NCBI GenBank assembly: GCA_020444515.1
Contig: JAHLKX010000010.1
Location: 62,001-126,000 of the forward strand
DNA length: 64,000 nt
Direction of reading: 5' to 3'
Source of the DNA: Bacteroidota bacterium
Lineage (GTDB): Bacteria; Bacteroidota; Bacteroidia; Bacteroidales; JAADJA01
Shown in pieces: positions 62,428 to 64,000 of the stretch. A program made the position numbers and the translations under genes. The notes under the pieces were generated by a model. The model did not search any database, had not been told where the DNA came from, and saw only the letters and a program-made list of their open reading frames with translations. Position 1 is the first letter of the stretch. Each line of letters begins with the position of its first letter.

Positions 62428-62494
62428 TAAAGGTACTGCCTGAGATGAATAGGGTTGTTACACAATTTAAAGTATTAGTTACATAATTCACACA
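62428..62494 (-). promoter_or_regulatory. Regulon promoter copy G (leftward)
   Basis: On the minus strand TGTGTGAAT (62494-62486), ATTGTGTAA (62466-62458) and TACCTTTA (62435-62428) have the same 28- and 22-bp spacing. The first element overlaps the 3' end of the AraC-type gene, so the regulator gene and a target promoter are physically joined. Confidence 0.8.
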
Positions 62495-63048
62495 TCCTCA
62501 AGTGTACTTCGCCTTTTGTTTTTAAGCATTTTAAAGTGCGTGGGTGTAAGTCCTGTAATCTTTTTAAATTGATTGGATAAATGGGCCACACTGCTATAGT
62601 GCATCCTGTATGATATTTCGGTAAGACTCAGCTCGTCGTAAACGATCATTTCCTTTACTTTTTCAATTTTATGGGCGAGATAAAATTTTTCAATGGTAAT
62701 GCCTTTCACCTCAGAGAAAAGATTGGCCAGATATGTATAATCGTAATTGAGCTTTTCACCTAAGTAATCTGAAAGGTTAACCTTGATTTGTTCTTCTGAA
62801 TAGTGGACCAATTCTATGATAGCGCTTTTTATTTTCTCAACCAAAATACTTTTTTTATTATCCATCAGTTCCAATCCCGATTTTTTTAACGCGATATCCA
62901 GTCGCTCGATTTGTTCAGTTGTTATATTTTCTATTAGATTGGCTTCCCCAATTTTTACATAAGTATAATGCAGGCCAAGTTTTTCCAGCTCTGATGTCAC
63001 TACCATCTGGCAGCGGATGCAAACCATATTTTTGATGTATAATTTCAA
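62488..63048 (-). CDS. AraC-family regulator with N-terminal HMA-like CxxC domain
   Basis: 186 residues starting at a TTG (63048). The next in-frame ATG, seven codons on, would cut off the first strand of the N-terminal domain, so TTG is preferred. Residues 1-70 resemble a heavy-metal-associated ferredoxin-like fold: MKLYIKNMVCIRCQMVVTSELEKLG with CIRC as CxxC. Residues about 85-180 are an AraC-type double HTH: LSLTEISYRMHYSSVAHLSNQFKKITGLTPTHFKMLK. It would sense a metal or redox cue and activate transcription. A target-type promoter lies at its 3' end, so it is the prime candidate to control the seven shared promoters. Confidence 0.85.
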   Translation of the reverse strand: MKLYIKNMVCIRCQMVVTSELEKLGLHYTYVKIGEANLIENITTEQIERLDIALKKSGLELMDNKKSILVEKIKSAIIELVHYSEEQIKVNLSDYLGEKLNYDYTYLANLFSEVKGITIEKFYLAHKIEKVKEMIVYDELSLTEISYRMHYSSVAHLSNQFKKITGLTPTHFKMLKNKRRSTLEDV

Positions 63049-63457
63049 TTAAAACTTACCGTGTTATAGATATTATTGTTAGTAAAAATACATAAAATAA
63101 AAAAAATATGATCCGTCGAGAATAAAGGCAATGACTGTATGGAATTTTCAGGAGTTGGAATATATTTTGGAGATGCGCCATATGCGTATTTTCGATTCAA
63201 CATTTAGATTCTAATAGGAACAATAATTCCAAACAAGAATCAGTTGGAATTTGCTTTCCAATCATTTCAAAAAGAGTGGCGAAATTTACTTTATTCCACA
63301 ATATCATAAGTTAAAGCATTAAAGACCTGGTTCAAGGGAGTGAATGAGGAATCCAATTATTCCTTGCAAAAATTAGTTTTACCATTCAAAATACATTTTC
63401 AGGAAGACCACATTGAGATGGTCTGGTTAAGCTCGGTTGTGTTTTTATTTTGGCTGA
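63049..63457. other. Gene-free stretch left of the T9SS remnant
   Basis: 409 bp without a convincing gene or promoter motif on either strand; the regulon motif is absent, so the AraC gene is probably not autoregulated by it. It may contain the eroded body of the gene whose end is at 63458. Confidence 0.4.
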
Positions 63458-63691
63458 GGGGGAAAAACGCTTAAAATATATCCAAACCCAACCACCGGTC
63501 TTGTAAACATTACTGGCACCAACAATGCAACAGTCACTGTTTTCAATACTACTGGTGCTATTGTTGCCGAATACAACAATTTTAATTCAGGTCAAATTGA
63601 TTTGACAAATTTGAATGAGGGCATCTATTTCCTCAGTATTGTCATTGATAATAAAACAACCCTGAATAAAAAGATCAGCGTGCTGAAATAA
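63458..63691 (+). pseudogene. Orphan T9SS type A sorting domain (gene remnant)
   Basis: The frame after an in-frame TGA reads GGKTLKIYPNPTTGLVNI, then VTVFNTTGAIVAEY, IDLTNLNEGIYFLSI and LNKKISVLK before TAA. IYPNPTTG and the GIYFLSI...KKISVLK end are the signature of the C-terminal signal for the type 9 secretion system. About 75 residues remain, with no start codon or passenger domain, so it is the tail of a deleted gene. It shows that the host lineage uses type 9 secretion. Confidence 0.75.
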
Positions 63692-63713
63692 ATCAGGGGA
63701 ATCGCAATAGTTT

Positions 63714-63747
63714 AAACGGTAGCTCAAATGGGCAACCGTTTTTTTAT
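63714..63747. terminator. Hairpin terminator between the T9SS remnant and coaE
   Basis: AAACGGT and ACCGTTT enclose 14 nt and are followed by a T-run. It serves the rightward remnant; coaE converges from the right. Confidence 0.65.
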
Positions 63748-64000
63748 TTCCGGGAAAGTGTGCGGTGAATTTCCAGTACTTGAGGTATTACCAGTCGATT
63801 ACCATCGTTGTGGATAACAAAATCGGCCCGTTTGATTTTCTCCTCCTGTGGCCATTGGTTTTTCATCCTGCTCAGAACATCCGATTCCGAAACCCCATCC
63901 CGCAGCATCACCCGCTGAATCGCCATTTCAACAGGACAGGCCACCACGATGATCTTATCAAAATCCCTGTAAAAACCACTTTCAAATAAAATAGCCGCCT
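63744..64000 (-). CDS. coaE: Dephospho-CoA kinase, C-terminal part
   Basis: The frame runs off the right edge; the ORF track's start at 63947 is internal. The translated part AAILFESGFYRDFDKII, VVACPVEMAIQRVMLRDG and DFVIHNDG matches CoaE, which phosphorylates dephospho-CoA in the last step of CoA synthesis. The VVACPVEMAIQRVMLRDGVSESDV helix is the adenine/CoA-binding lid region. The P-loop lies outside the window. Confidence 0.88.
   Translation of the reverse strand, partial: AAILFESGFYRDFDKIIVVACPVEMAIQRVMLRDGVSESDVLSRMKNQWPQEEKIKRADFVIHNDGNRLVIPQVLEIHRTLSRK

Overview
The window is a chromosomal segment of a Bacteroidota bacterium, probably Bacteroidales/Marinilabiliales-like. The evidence is the TAnnTTTG promoter boxes, DUF5606, FISUMP and type-9-secretion-type domains, weak Shine-Dalgarno sequences, and a PyrK-PyrD (class 1B) dihydroorotate dehydrogenase. 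Gene calls come from reading the supplied translations and motifs; no database search was possible.

Layout. (1) 1-5432 is core genome: the end of a likely adenylosuccinate lyase, an MsbA-type ABC exporter, DUF5606, pyrK-pyrD, a TsaC/YrdC protein, a cupin and tRNA-Lys(TTT). (2) About 5419-39877 is an integrated element of about 34.4 kb in the 3' end of tRNA-Lys. It is bounded by a 20-bp direct repeat of the tRNA end and has short repeated sequences just inside both ends. From left to right it holds a tyrosine integrase, an excisionase-like HTH protein and a DNA-binding-type protein. Next comes a defence block: HsdM, HsdS, a DUF262/DUF1524 GmrSD-like nuclease, an AbiEi/AbiEii-type toxin-antitoxin pair, HsdR, a YgjP-like metallopeptidase and two unknown proteins. 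Then follow three related AT-rich secreted proteins and a 1-kb ORF desert with an attC-like palindrome. The element ends with a phage head module (small and large terminase subunits, protease/scaffold, major capsid, portal, connector and lectin-like proteins) with no tail or lysis genes, and a 1839-aa secreted FISUMP protein. (3) 40.6-63.1 kb is a stress/envelope region: GH130, small secreted and membrane proteins, OmpA, YtxH, AI-2E, an Mla-like lipid transporter, paralogous coiled-coil lipoproteins, three DUF5670-like mini membrane proteins, a CPBP-like protein, CspA, a GT4 glycosyltransferase, a cupin and an AraC-type regulator. (4) 63.4-64.0 kb has a T9SS sorting-domain remnant and the 3' part of coaE.

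Two system-level observations stand out. First, seven promoters between 42.1 and 62.5 kb share one rigid 67-bp architecture: TGTGTGAAT, then ATTGTGTAA starting 28 bp later, then exactly 22 bp, then a CACCTTTG-type -7 box. This defines a compact regulon of small envelope/stress proteins. The likeliest regulator is the AraC protein with an N-terminal CxxC metal-binding-like domain, whose gene sits directly upstream of one of these promoters. Second, the tRNA-Lys element pairs an integrase and a large anti-phage cargo with a complete-looking capsid and packaging set but no tails. This is the logic of a capsid-forming phage satellite, although a decayed prophage is the main alternative.
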